Of a DNA stretch of 64,000 nucleotides, positions 1 through 8,777 are shown piece by piece. The stretch is from the NCBI GenBank assembly GCA_019113295.1, contig DXHR01000034.1, forward strand, positions 1-64,000, given 5' to 3'. A model generated the notes under the pieces. That model saw only the letters and a program-made list of their open reading frames with translations. It had not been told where the DNA came from and made no database searches. Within the stretch, counting starts at the first letter, position 1. Each line of letters opens with the position of its first letter. This DNA comes from Candidatus Salinicoccus stercoripullorum (GTDB lineage Bacteria; Bacillota; Bacilli; Staphylococcales; Salinicoccaceae). Both the position numbers and the translations under genes were made by a program.

Positions 1-132
1 ATTTGGAGCTTTGCCTGTATTATCCAAGTACTTTATAAATCGCTTAACCGGTTCTATGACTTCAAATTCTTTATCTAGGAGTATGTATAACGGATATGAT
101 TTTTCCTCCACAATTACTTTCTGAACCTTCAT
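1..132 (-). CDS. N-terminal fragment of a Tn554-type tyrosine recombinase (TnpA-like), cut by window edge
   Basis: The minus strand reads 44 codons without a stop from an ATG at 130-132, starting MKVQKVIVEE and including FIKYLDNTGKAP; the rest lies outside the window. This beginning (a short beta-rich stretch, then a helix with KYLDNTGK) resembles the N-terminus of Tn554-family site-specific recombinases, which excise and integrate the element without flanking duplication. A purine-rich site (AAAGGTGGTGG) sits directly upstream of the ATG, and a good sigma-A promoter lies further upstream. The catalytic Arg/His/Tyr residues would be in the missing part, so activity cannot be judged. It faces away from the broken dehydrogenase gene at 251-1129, as expected for a recombinase gene near the end of an inserted element. 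The family assignment comes from recalled N-terminal similarity only. Confidence 0.6.
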   Translation of the reverse strand, partial: MKVQKVIVEEKSYPLYILLDKEFEVIEPVKRFIKYLDNTGKAPN

Positions 133-167
133 GTTTCCACCACCTTTAAATACTTTAACTACTATTA

Positions 168-196
168 ATAATACCCTTATATATTTAATAGTTAAA
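168..196 (-). promoter_or_regulatory. Promoter of the recombinase gene
   Basis: On the minus strand a TTTAAC -35 box (191-196) is followed after 17 bases by TATTAT (168-173), about 35 bases upstream of the recombinase start codon. Confidence 0.55.
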
Positions 197-214
197 GCAC
201 TGTAATTAAAAAAT

Positions 215-250
215 CCTAAACTTCGAGTACTTAGAGTACTCTAGTTTAGG
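215..250. repeat. 36-bp interrupted palindrome at the presumed mobile-element end
   Basis: Two nested inverted-repeat arms are visible: CCTAAACT (215-222) pairs with AGTTTAGG (243-250), and GAGTACT (225-231) pairs with AGTACTC (235-241) around a TAG loop. The structure lies between the recombinase gene and the point where dehydrogenase homology begins. It may be the recombination site or terminus of the element; as RNA it would form a long hairpin. Confidence 0.6.
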
Positions 251-1129
251 ATACTATGTTTAAGGCTCGGCCAGTCGGATAGTGTATTCCTCGGAGCAGT
301 GGGCGATGCATCGAAAGTGCCGGACCATATTTCACTCTGGGGACTGCTCCTCAAGATCAGGAAGGAATTTCAGCTTGAAATAAATGTGCGCCCGGCGAAG
401 GTTTTCAGTGGCATCAGTTCACCGCTTACGGACCCGAAGGATTTCGATATCGTGGTCGTCCGTGAAAACAGCGAAGGGGAATACAGTTCAGTCGGCGGCC
501 GCATGTATCAGGGGGATGATGAGATTGCCATACAGAACAATGTCTTCTCAAAACGTGCCACCAGACAGGCGATGGAACATGCCTTCAGGCTGGCCGGGAC
601 GAGGAGAGGACATGTGACCAGCGCAACGAAATCCAACGGCATATTCCATTCGATGCCATTCTGGGATGAAGTGTTCAAGGAGACGGCGGACGGATTTGAA
701 GGAATCGAGACGGCATCAAGGCATATCGACGCTCTTGCAGCGTCCTTCGTCACTCATCCTGAGCGTTACGATGTAGTGGTTGCAAGCAACCTGTTCGGAG
801 ATATCCTGACGGATGTCGGGGCGGCGATCATGGGAAGTATCGGCATCGCCCCCTCAGCGAATCTCAACCTGAACGGCAGGCATCCGTCGATGTTCGAGCC
901 TGTCCACGGTTCGGCGCCGGATATCGTAGGACGCGGTATTGCCAACCCGATCGGCCAGATCTGGACGGCGAAGATGCTGCTCGATCACCACGGGGAGGAA
1001 GAGATGGGCAGGTTGCTGCTTGAAACGATGGAAAGTGTGACGGCAGATGGTTTCCTTACACCGGACATCGGAGGAACCAACACCATGGACGAAGTGACGG
1101 AACAGATCATTGGAAGATTGGAGAAATGA
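251..1129 (+). pseudogene. Tartrate/D-malate dehydrogenase, 5'-truncated
   Basis: This frame encodes most of an isopropylmalate/isocitrate-type beta-decarboxylating dehydrogenase of the tartrate dehydrogenase branch. Visible family motifs are GAVGDASKVPDHISLW, the RENSEGEY signature, TSATKSNG with its catalytic Lys, SNLFGDILTD with metal-binding Asp residues, and FEPVHGSAPDIVGRGIANP. The family is usually about 350-360 residues; only about 285 follow homology here, and the cofactor-fold N-terminus is missing. A stop codon lies in frame at 242-244 inside the palindrome, so the gene was probably interrupted by the Tn554-like element to its left. A GTG at 299 could start a 276-residue product, but it lies within conserved sequence and has no clear ribosome site. 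The missing 5' part should lie beyond the other end of the element. Confidence 0.8.
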
Positions 1130-1133
1130 CTCG

Positions 1134-1172
1134 AAAAGGTGCGGCCCAGTTCTTGACTGGGCCGCACCTTTT
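1134..1172. terminator. Bidirectional terminator
   Basis: A 17-bp perfect stem, AAAAGGTGCGGCCCAGT paired with its complement around TCTTG, has A and T runs on its two sides. It serves the dehydrogenase remnant on the plus strand and the PPOX gene on the minus strand. Confidence 0.9.
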
Positions 1173-1188
1173 ACTTGTTACCTGCTTT

Positions 1189-1617
1189 CTACAGATCGAC
1201 AGGTTCCGGCGCATTGCCGCCGTCATTCATGATCCTGACTTCATCAATGTCAATGCGGATTGCCTGCATGTCATCTTCGCCTTTAAGTTTTTCATAAATC
1301 TCCCCTGCTTTGGCCATGACTTCATCGATATCGGGAGTGAGGTCTTCTGGCAGGCTTGCTTTGCCCTCTATCTCTACATAACGTTCACCAAGGCCTTCAC
1401 GTTCTTCGTAGCCGAGCAGGATATGGGTGTTCGGATTCTTTTCGAGGTCTTCCACTTTGTAAGTCCCTTTTCTTGTATAGGTGTAAAGTGTGAGTCCATC
1501 GTTATAGAAATACATATAACGGCTCATCGGCTTGTTATCCCTTACGGTTGCCATCGTGCCGATATTATTATCAGTGAGTATCTTTTTAAGTTCTTTTGTG
1601 AAGTCTTCTCTGTTCAT
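1189..1617 (-). CDS. Pyridoxamine 5'-phosphate oxidase-fold (general stress protein 26-like) protein
   Basis: The 142-residue protein has the split-barrel flavin-binding layout of the PPOX-like family: an N-terminal helix, then MATVRDNKPMSRYMYFYNDG (the usual 'lower strand' of the FMN site), LYTYTRKGTYKVEDLEKNPN and the later ILLGYEEREG/YVEIEGKA strands. Such proteins bind FMN or F420-like flavins and are associated with stress or redox reactions, but the substrate of this one cannot be read from sequence. It is cytosolic, with no signal peptide. It lies downstream of gltC on the same strand, separated by about 75 bases, and ends at the bidirectional terminator. Its ribosome site is a run of nine G bases (1626-1634 complement). 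Confidence 0.8.
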   Translation of the reverse strand: MNREDFTKELKKILTDNNIGTMATVRDNKPMSRYMYFYNDGLTLYTYTRKGTYKVEDLEKNPNTHILLGYEEREGLGERYVEIEGKASLPEDLTPDIDEVMAKAGEIYEKLKGEDDMQAIRIDIDEVRIMNDGGNAPEPVDL

Positions 1618-1625
1618 TGGATATT

Positions 1626-1634
1626 CCCCCCCCC
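1626..1634 (-). promoter_or_regulatory. Homopolymeric G9 ribosome binding site
   Basis: The only purine-rich tract upstream of the PPOX start codon is an uninterrupted run of nine G on the coding strand, eight bases before the ATG. Such tracts can gain or lose bases during replication. Confidence 0.5.
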
Positions 1635-1694
1635 TGTAAATTCAACCTGGTTTCCCAATACCCTTTGTGAAAATGCCTAATCATAATGGGGGGA

Positions 1695-2576
1695 TCAGTC
1701 CGGATAGGAGGAGTGCATCGACGTGAACTCCTGTCTCAGCTGGCTGTACCATTTTCCGACGAATGGCTTTCCGTTGTCTTTATGCATGCTTGCATACATG
1801 GGATGCTTTATGTTCAAATGCTTCAGGCTATGGACGGTGAAATTCGGGTAATTGTAGATCAGCTGCCTGGCTTCATCACTCGTGACGATTGCGATGTAGC
1901 CATGATTGATGAGGAGATGCTGGATGATTGAAAGGTCTTTATAGTTGTATATCCTGCTGCTCCTGAACAGGCGATCCATCTCTATGACCGGATCGAAAGT
2001 CGCAAGGGGCAGTCCTTCCAGTTCACTGGCGGAAGCCTGCACAGGAAGACTGAGCCCGCTCTTCTGCCGGAATACATAATAGTAGTTCTGCTCGAACAGC
2101 AATGTGCTTCTGAGCTCATCATCATTGAATTTCTGCGGTGATATGACAAGGTCGAGGGATGCCTCCAGCAGTTTTTCACCGAGTGTTGCCTCTGATTCGG
2201 AATGGATTGTGAATTCAATCGCTTCTTCCTGCTTTATGAAATAGTTGAATGACTGCAGCACTTTGGCCGTCATGTCCGAGCGTGTGATATGGATGTTGAA
2301 TGAATTTTCCTTCCTGTCCCTTGCCTCGATGATCCTTTCTTTGGTTTTCTCCACGGACTCCAGTATTTGTACCGCATCCTCATAGAATGACCTGCCGCCC
2401 TCTGTCAGTTTGATATTCCTGCCTTCCCTCCTGAACAATTCGATTTCCAGCTCATTCTCCAACAGGCTGATCTGTCTGGAAAGGGCGGACTGGGCGACGT
2501 TGAGTGCCATGGCGGCTTCAGTCATATGTTCCTGTCTGGCGGTTTCCACGAAATACTTCAACTGTTTTATCTCCAT
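1695..2576 (-). CDS. gltC: LysR-type regulator of glutamate synthase (GltC)
   Basis: The 293-residue protein begins with the canonical LysR winged-helix domain (MEIKQLKYFVETARQEHMTE, then the recognition-helix region VAQSALSRQISLLENELEIELFRR), followed by a linker helix and a periplasmic-binding-like effector domain from about residue 90. In Bacillus, GltC activates gltAB when glutamate must be made and represses its own gene. The divergent position directly upstream of gltB, with 118 bases between the two start codons, supports the same role. The start at 2576 gives the standard MEIKQLKYF beginning. Two tandem dyads in the shared intergenic region are the likely binding sites. Confidence 0.88.
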   Translation of the reverse strand: MEIKQLKYFVETARQEHMTEAAMALNVAQSALSRQISLLENELEIELFRREGRNIKLTEGGRSFYEDAVQILESVEKTKERIIEARDRKENSFNIHITRSDMTAKVLQSFNYFIKQEEAIEFTIHSESEATLGEKLLEASLDLVISPQKFNDDELRSTLLFEQNYYYVFRQKSGLSLPVQASASELEGLPLATFDPVIEMDRLFRSSRIYNYKDLSIIQHLLINHGYIAIVTSDEARQLIYNYPNFTVHSLKHLNIKHPMYASMHKDNGKPFVGKWYSQLRQEFTSMHSSYPD

Positions 2577-2599
2577 CTGCTCACAACCAATCTAATTAT

Positions 2600-2636
2600 G
2601 ATATCGATATTATATCATTGATATATTGATTATATC
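2600..2636. promoter_or_regulatory. Two tandem LysR-type dyads between gltC and gltB
   Basis: The motif GATAT-N7-ATATC occurs at 2600-2616 and again at 2620-2636, with centres 20 bp apart (about two helical turns). This geometry fits an activator tetramer bound upstream of a promoter. A possible gltB promoter is TTGATA (2618-2623), 17 bases, TATGCA (2641-2646), so the second dyad would overlap the -35 box. Assignment to GltC is inferred from position. Confidence 0.6.
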
Positions 2637-2694
2637 GAAATATGCAAGGATAATGTAGACTTACAGAAATATTCTGAAAAAGAGGTGACTCAAA

Positions 2695-5600
2695 ATGAGT
2701 TTATATCAATCGATCAAACGACAAGGTCTGTATGATTCTAAAAACGAACACGACGCATGTGGTATTGGTTTCTATGCAAATATGGATAACAGGCGCTCCC
2801 ATCATATCGTTCGGAAATCTCTCGAAATGCTGGAGAGGCTGGATCATCGCGGTGGCATTGGTTCTGATGGAGTGACAGGGGACGGCGCCGGCATCATGAC
2901 CGAAATTCCCCATGACCTTTTAAAAGGAGAGTATCCGAAACTTCCAGGGTTCGGTGAATATTCAGTGGGCATGTATCTGATTGATGCGGACGCTTCTATT
3001 GAGTCATTCAAAGAAATCGTGAAAAATACAATGGATGAAGAAGGGCATGGCCTGATCGCATTCAGGGAAGTACCGGTCAATGTTGACGCAATCGCTTCTC
3101 ATGTCCGGCAGACGATGCCGCAGTTCATACAGGTGATCGCGGATGTAAGCAATGCGCTCGATCTTTATTATATGAGGAAGATGATTGAACAGAATCTGAA
3201 ATCAGAGGATGTCGGGCATTATGTGGCATCGTTCTCCAGTGAAACCATTGTGTACAAAGGATGGCTGCGTGCCGGCCAGATCAAGCAGTTCTACGTGGAT
3301 CTTAAGAATGAGTGTTATGTGTCGAAATTCGGCTCGGTCCATTCAAGGTTCAGCACGAACACTTTTCCGAGCTGGGCCAGAGCGCATCCAAACAGGCTGC
3401 TCATGCACAACGGTGAGATCAACACAATCAAGGGCAATGCCAATTGGATGAAGACGCGTACGAAGCAGTGGCTCACGGACACTTTCGGTGAGAAGGGCAG
3501 GAAAATCGAAAACATCATCGACATGGACGGCAGCGACTCTGCAATGGTCGACAATGTTCTGGAATTCATGAGCCTTGTGATGACGCCGGAGCAGGCGGCA
3601 ATGATCATGATTCCGGAACCGTGGAAGTATCAGTCCTACGACAATCCTGTCGTCAGGGATTTCTACGAGTACTACAGCTATCTGATGGAGCCATGGGACG
3701 GCCCGACGATGATCAGTTTCTGCGACAATCATAAACTGGGGGCACTGACAGACAGGAACGGTCTCAGACCGGGCCGCTACTATGTCACGAATGATAATGA
3801 AATCATCTACTCGTCTGAAGTAGGCGTAGTCGATATCGAAGAGAATGACATCATGTACAAAGGTCAGCTGAGCCCGGGGAAACTGCTGCTTGTCGATTTT
3901 GATGCTTCAAGAATCATCGAAAACGATGAATTGAAACACAGCATCGCAACGGGCAGGCCCTATACTGAATGGATGGATCAGAAACGGAGCGGGTCTGTGG
4001 ACCTGCCTCCATTGAAGCGCAAACAGATCGACCCGGAAACGCTCCACAATGTACTTGTACGCTTCGGGTATACGAAAGAGGACATCAAAAAGTACATGGA
4101 GCCGCTGACCAATGCGGTGAAGGATCCAATCGGAGCGATGGGCTTTGACCAGCCGCTGGCCTTCCTGTCAGGGCGCCCGAAACTGATTTTCGACTATTTC
4201 AAGCAGCATTTCGCACAAGTGACGAATCCGCCGCTTGATTCTTACAGGGAAAAGATCGTGACGAGTGAAATCACCTACCTTGGCGGTGAGGGACACCTGG
4301 TTGCACCGGATATTTCCGCGCTGGACAGGGTTCAACTGGAACGTCCGGTCATCGACCACCGTACGCTCGACCGTGAGGATGTATTGAAGCTCGGCGTTGC
4401 CGAAATCGATATTACCTATACAGGACCGCTTGATGAGGCGATCCGCCAGACCACCGCTGAAGCGGTGAGGAAAGCGAAAACGCATGGTGTTCTGGTACTT
4501 ACGGATGAAAAAGTCCTGGAAGGTGACGGTATATATGTCATGCCGTCTCTCCTCATAACGAGCGCAGTCCATCAGGAGCTGATTGGAGAGGAACTGAGGA
4601 CGGGGACCAGCATCATCACGAAGACTGCCGAAGTGAGGGAAGTGCACCATGTGGCTGCACTGATCAGTTTCGGTGCGAATGCAGTCCTTCCATATATTGC
4701 GCAGGAAACGATGGCGACTGTATCCGGAGGGGACGATGCAGCTGTGACCGGCTACAATAAGGCACTGACTGAAGGGTTGATCAAAGTGATGGCTAAAATG
4801 GGCATCGCTACAGTCCAGAGCTATCATGGGGCACAGGTGTTTGAAGCGGTCGGTCTCGGCGGATCGGTCATGGAGAAATACTTCGGCGGCGCAACGTCCA
4901 AAATCGGCGGGCTGTCCATTGAGGATATTGATCTTAACAATAAAAAGATGCAGGACGTGAGACTCGAGCATCTTGAAGCGGGAAGCAAGTTCCAATGGAG
5001 GCAGCAGGGCGACCACCATGTAATCAATCCGGAGTCCATCCGCCTTCTGCAGAAGGCTTGCCGTACGAACGACGGGGAATCATACAGGGAGTACAGGGAC
5101 TACATGCATGACAGCCATCATTCGAGCATCAGGCATCTGCTCAGGTTCAAGACGGGCAGGTCGATTCCACTCAGCCAGGTGGAGCCGAAAGAGGCAATAG
5201 TCAAACGTTTCAAGACGGGGGCGATGAGCTACGGCTCACTTTCCCGGGAAGCGCATGAAACACTTGCCGAAGCGATGAACATGATCGGAGGTAAAAGCAA
5301 CAGCGGTGAAGGCGGGGAGAATCCTGAACGTTTTGAAGCGTATGAAGACGGCAGGAATCTGAACAGCGCCATCAAACAAGTGGCGTCCGGGCGTTTTGGA
5401 GTGAATAGCCAGTACCTGAACAGCGCAAAGGAAATCCAGATCAAAGTGGCCCAGGGCGCAAAACCGGGCGAGGGCGGCCAGCTGCCCGGGCAGAAAGTGT
5501 ACCCATGGGTGGCGGAAATCAGAAATTCCACGCCGGGAGTCGGGCTGATTTCACCGCCGCCGCATCATGATATTTATTCGATCGAAGACCTGGCGCAGCT

Positions 5601-7164
5601 CATCCACGATCTGAAGAATGCCAACAAGGACGCAGATATTTCAGTGAAGCTGGTGGCAAAGGATGGCGTCGGTACGATCGCTGCTGGGGTGGCGAAGGCG
5701 TATGCCGACAAGATTGTCATCAGTGGTTTCGACGGCGGTACCGGAGCCTCGCCGATTACGAGTATACAGCACGCCGGTCTGCCGTGGGAGCTCGGCCTCA
5801 CCGAAGCGCATCAGACACTGCAGCTGAACGGGCTGAGGTCCCGTGTGACGCTCGAAACGGACGGCAAGCTTATGACCGGCCGCGATGTTGCGGTGGCATG
5901 TGCGCTCGGTGCGGAGGAATTCGCATTCGCCACAGCACCGCTCGTCGTCCTTGGCTGCATCATGATGCGCGTGTGCCACAAGGACACATGTCCTGTCGGC
6001 ATCGCGACGCAGAATGGTGATCTCAGGAAGCTGTTTACAGGAAAGGCGGAGCATGTCGTCAACTTCATGCATTTCATTGCTGAAGACATCAGGGAGATCC
6101 TCGCGGAACTCGGATTGAAATCCATGGATGAGCTTGTCGGTGCTGTTGAACATCTTGAAGTCGATACGGCCAAGACGGCGCAGCATCAGATGAGTGAGCT
6201 TGACCTTGCACCGCTGCTCATGAAAATCGAAGGGGACAGAAGGAAGACGAAAGGGCAGGAGCATCCGTTCGAATGGTCGCTCGATGATTTGATGATGCTG
6301 CCTGACTTCAAAGAACAGGTGGAGACGGGAGAAAGTCACGAAGCGGCCTACCATGTGAAGAACAGGCACAGGAACATCGGTACGAGACTGGGGAGTCTCA
6401 TTACGAACACACATGGCATGACGGCGCTCAGCCATGATCATTATAAGGTGAACACGTTTGGCCATGGCGGCCAGAGTTATGGAGCTTTCATACCACAGGG
6501 GTTAACGCTGCACCATACTGGGGATCTGAACGACTACGTCGGCAAGGGGATTTCCGGCGGCCGCATCGTAGTGCAGGCACCGAACGTGAACCGCAGCCAC
6601 GAAATCATCACAGGCAATGTGTGCCTGTATGGTGCGATAGCTGGACAGGTGTTCATCAACGGTATGGCAGGAGAGCGTTTCTGTGTAAGAAACAGCGGTG
6701 CTGAAGTTGTAGTCGAGGGGATAGGGGATCACGGTCTTGAATACATGACCGGCGGCCGCGCTGTAATACTTGGGGATATTGGTAAAAACTTTGCTGCAGG
6801 AATGAGTGGCGGCATCGCTTATGTCATCAATGAGAAATCCATTGCAGAAAACAAAGTGAATATGAATGGTGAAATGATTGAACTGGGACATGTCACAGAT
6901 GTTGAAGAAATCGAAAAAGTGAAACATTTGCTGTATGGCCACAATTACTTCACCGGCAGTGATAAAGCACGTACGGCACTCTCACGTATTGAGAGTGGTG
7001 AATTGGAGATCATCAAGGTGATTCCGGCGGAATACAGGAGAATGCAGCAGAAAATCCATTTCGGACTGAGTGCGGAACAATCCAGAAAAGAGGCGGAACT
7101 GAATGCATTCAACAATGAAGTGGGAGTGACAGACGATGAACTTGAAAAGATGAACATTCACTAG
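2695..7164 (+). CDS. gltB: Glutamate synthase large (alpha) subunit
   Basis: This 1489-residue enzyme transfers the amide nitrogen of glutamine to 2-oxoglutarate, giving two glutamates, with electrons from the GltD subunit. A short propeptide precedes the class II glutaminase nucleophile Cys22 (HDACGIGF). The glutaminase domain spans about 22-430, then comes a central domain, then the FMN/2-oxoglutarate synthase domain (about 820-1190) containing GEGGENPERF and the FDGGTGASP phosphate loop. The 3Fe-4S cysteines are Cys1088, Cys1094 and Cys1099 (C-x5-C-x4-C). A C-terminal glycine-rich beta-helix (GKGISGGRIVV, ITGNVCLYGA) follows. Length is normal. The start has GAGGTGA nine bases upstream. It forms an operon with gltD 16 bases downstream and is probably activated by GltC. 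Confidence 0.97.
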   Translation: MSLYQSIKRQGLYDSKNEHDACGIGFYANMDNRRSHHIVRKSLEMLERLDHRGGIGSDGVTGDGAGIMTEIPHDLLKGEYPKLPGFGEYSVGMYLIDADASIESFKEIVKNTMDEEGHGLIAFREVPVNVDAIASHVRQTMPQFIQVIADVSNALDLYYMRKMIEQNLKSEDVGHYVASFSSETIVYKGWLRAGQIKQFYVDLKNECYVSKFGSVHSRFSTNTFPSWARAHPNRLLMHNGEINTIKGNANWMKTRTKQWLTDTFGEKGRKIENIIDMDGSDSAMVDNVLEFMSLVMTPEQAAMIMIPEPWKYQSYDNPVVRDFYEYYSYLMEPWDGPTMISFCDNHKLGALTDRNGLRPGRYYVTNDNEIIYSSEVGVVDIEENDIMYKGQLSPGKLLLVDFDASRIIENDELKHSIATGRPYTEWMDQKRSGSVDLPPLKRKQIDPETLHNVLVRFGYTKEDIKKYMEPLTNAVKDPIGAMGFDQPLAFLSGRPKLIFDYFKQHFAQVTNPPLDSYREKIVTSEITYLGGEGHLVAPDISALDRVQLERPVIDHRTLDREDVLKLGVAEIDITYTGPLDEAIRQTTAEAVRKAKTHGVLVLTDEKVLEGDGIYVMPSLLITSAVHQELIGEELRTGTSIITKTAEVREVHHVAALISFGANAVLPYIAQETMATVSGGDDAAVTGYNKALTEGLIKVMAKMGIATVQSYHGAQVFEAVGLGGSVMEKYFGGATSKIGGLSIEDIDLNNKKMQDVRLEHLEAGSKFQWRQQGDHHVINPESIRLLQKACRTNDGESYREYRDYMHDSHHSSIRHLLRFKTGRSIPLSQVEPKEAIVKRFKTGAMSYGSLSREAHETLAEAMNMIGGKSNSGEGGENPERFEAYEDGRNLNSAIKQVASGRFGVNSQYLNSAKEIQIKVAQGAKPGEGGQLPGQKVYPWVAEIRNSTPGVGLISPPPHHDIYSIEDLAQLIHDLKNANKDADISVKLVAKDGVGTIAAGVAKAYADKIVISGFDGGTGASPITSIQHAGLPWELGLTEAHQTLQLNGLRSRVTLETDGKLMTGRDVAVACALGAEEFAFATAPLVVLGCIMMRVCHKDTCPVGIATQNGDLRKLFTGKAEHVVNFMHFIAEDIREILAELGLKSMDELVGAVEHLEVDTAKTAQHQMSELDLAPLLMKIEGDRRKTKGQEHPFEWSLDDLMMLPDFKEQVETGESHEAAYHVKNRHRNIGTRLGSLITNTHGMTALSHDHYKVNTFGHGGQSYGAFIPQGLTLHHTGDLNDYVGKGISGGRIVVQAPNVNRSHEIITGNVCLYGAIAGQVFINGMAGERFCVRNSGAEVVVEGIGDHGLEYMTGGRAVILGDIGKNFAAGMSGGIAYVINEKSIAENKVNMNGEMIELGHVTDVEEIEKVKHLLYGHNYFTGSDKARTALSRIESGELEIIKVIPAEYRRMQQKIHFGLSAEQSRKEAELNAFNNEVGVTDDELEKMNIH

Positions 7165-7180
7165 AAAGGAGCACTGCCGT

Positions 7181-8650
7181 ATGGGAGAATTCAAAGGGTT
7201 TTTAAAATATGAAAGAAAGAAACAGGACGAAGCGGACCTCAAGGAAAGAATCAGCAATTATGATGCTTTCCAGTACCGCTTCTGCAATGACGAGGCAAGT
7301 GAGCAGGGTGCACGCTGCATGGACTGCGGCACTCCGTTCTGTCAGACCGGCATCGGTGTCGGCAAAGAGACAATCGGCTGCCCGATCGGCAACTATATCC
7401 CCGAATGGAACGAGCTGGTCCATAAAGGGGATTTCAGGGAAGCCTATCAGCGCCTGTCAGAAACGAACAACTTCCCTGAGTTTACAGGCAGTGTCTGCCC
7501 TGCACCCTGTGAAGCTTCATGTGTCCTCGCCATCAACAGTGAACCGGTGGCGATCAAAGGAATAGAACGCACCATCATAGATGAGGCATACGAACAGGAC
7601 TGGGTGAAGCCGAGGGCGCCGAAGCACCGTCTGGGCACCCGCATCGCCATCATCGGCAGCGGACCGGCGGGCCTGACGGCCGCCGATGAGATGAATTCAT
7701 GGGGACATGATGTGGATGTCTATGAGCGTGATGCGAAACCCGGCGGTCTGCTGAGATACGGCATCCCGAACATGAAGCTGGACAAGGAAGTGGTGGAACG
7801 GCGTATAGATATCATGCAGGAAGCGGGAATCAGATTCATCTGTGACGTGAATGCCGGTTCTGATGTCACTTATGACACCCTCGATGCAGAGTATGACGCC
7901 GTGATTGTCGCCGTCGGCGCAAGGAAACAGAGAGATCTGAAGCTTGAGGGACGCCAGAGCCGCGACATCCAGTTTGCGATGGATTATCTGACAGAGCAGA
8001 CAAAATACCAGTCCGGTGAGATCGAAAAGCCTGGCGTCACTGCAGAAGGAAAGCATGTCATCGTCATCGGCGGCGGTGATACAGGCGCGGACTGTGTTGC
8101 CATGGCACTGCGTGAAGACTGCAAATCTGTATTCCAGTTCAATAAATACGACCGTCTGCCCGATGAAATAAACGGCAATCCCTTCTGGCCGCTCCAAAAG
8201 CAGATGTTCAAACTGGATTACGCCCATGCAGAGTACCAGGCGAAGTTCGGAGTAGAACCACGTGCCTACGGTGTACAGACCATGGGGTATGATGTGGATA
8301 TGGTTGGTAGCCTGAAAGGAGTCGGTACCCAGGTGCTCGGCCAGGGATCACTATCCGGCGTGGCGCTTGAGGATCAGGAAAGATACTTCAAGGCAGATCT
8401 CGTTCTCCTTTCCATAGGCTTTGAAGGAGTGGAGAGTGAATTGCCGAAAGCTTTCAATCTTCATATGGAGCAGAACAAGATCGCTGCTGACGAAGAAAGC
8501 TATAAGACGAACAGAAGGAAGGTGTTCGCTGCAGGGGACGCAAGGCGCGGACAGAGTCTGGTCGTATGGGCTATCAAGGAAGGCCGTGGCGTTGCCAAAG
8601 CGGCGCATAAATTCGCCGTGCAGAACAAGATGTTCCATAAGACAAGTTAA
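7181..8650 (+). CDS. gltD: Glutamate synthase small (beta) subunit
   Basis: The 489-residue flavoprotein oxidises NADPH and passes electrons to GltB. Two N-terminal cysteine groups (CMDCGTPFCQ with a later GCPIGN, and CPAPCEASCV) ligate the 4Fe-4S clusters. The FAD-binding Rossmann motif IAIIGSGPAGLTAA and PGGLLRYGIPNMKLDKEVVERR follow, then a second dinucleotide motif VIVIGGGDTGADCV for NADPH, and a C-terminal AAGDARRGQSLVVWAIKEGR that closes the FAD site. Length matches the family. A strong ribosome site (GAAAGGAG) lies between the gltB stop and this ATG, and a hairpin terminator follows the stop. Confidence 0.97.
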   Translation: MGEFKGFLKYERKKQDEADLKERISNYDAFQYRFCNDEASEQGARCMDCGTPFCQTGIGVGKETIGCPIGNYIPEWNELVHKGDFREAYQRLSETNNFPEFTGSVCPAPCEASCVLAINSEPVAIKGIERTIIDEAYEQDWVKPRAPKHRLGTRIAIIGSGPAGLTAADEMNSWGHDVDVYERDAKPGGLLRYGIPNMKLDKEVVERRIDIMQEAGIRFICDVNAGSDVTYDTLDAEYDAVIVAVGARKQRDLKLEGRQSRDIQFAMDYLTEQTKYQSGEIEKPGVTAEGKHVIVIGGGDTGADCVAMALREDCKSVFQFNKYDRLPDEINGNPFWPLQKQMFKLDYAHAEYQAKFGVEPRAYGVQTMGYDVDMVGSLKGVGTQVLGQGSLSGVALEDQERYFKADLVLLSIGFEGVESELPKAFNLHMEQNKIAADEESYKTNRRKVFAAGDARRGQSLVVWAIKEGRGVAKAAHKFAVQNKMFHKTS

Positions 8651-8658
8651 GGTTCAGA

Positions 8659-8692
8659 GAAACAGGGTGCCTGGGGGCCTCCTGTTTCTTTT
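8659..8692 (+). terminator. Terminator of gltBD
   Basis: GAAACAGG pairs with CCTGTTTC around a GC-rich loop, followed by a T tract. Confidence 0.75.
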
Positions 8693-8777
8693 GGATTCTG
8701 AATGTCCTGTAAAGGGTAATGTTAAAGGAGGCGGCACTGGGAAGTGACATGAAGCCGGTTCATAGCAGGTGATGAAT

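Noticed and set aside
1126..1680. 184-codon plus-strand frame over the PPOX gene
   Set aside because: The minus-strand frame encodes a recognisable PPOX fold; the plus-strand product is a Phe/Ile-rich shadow without a ribosome site.
4168..5019. 283-codon open frame on the minus strand inside gltB
   Set aside because: It is antisense to highly conserved gltB coding sequence, with no ribosome site and no recognisable protein features.
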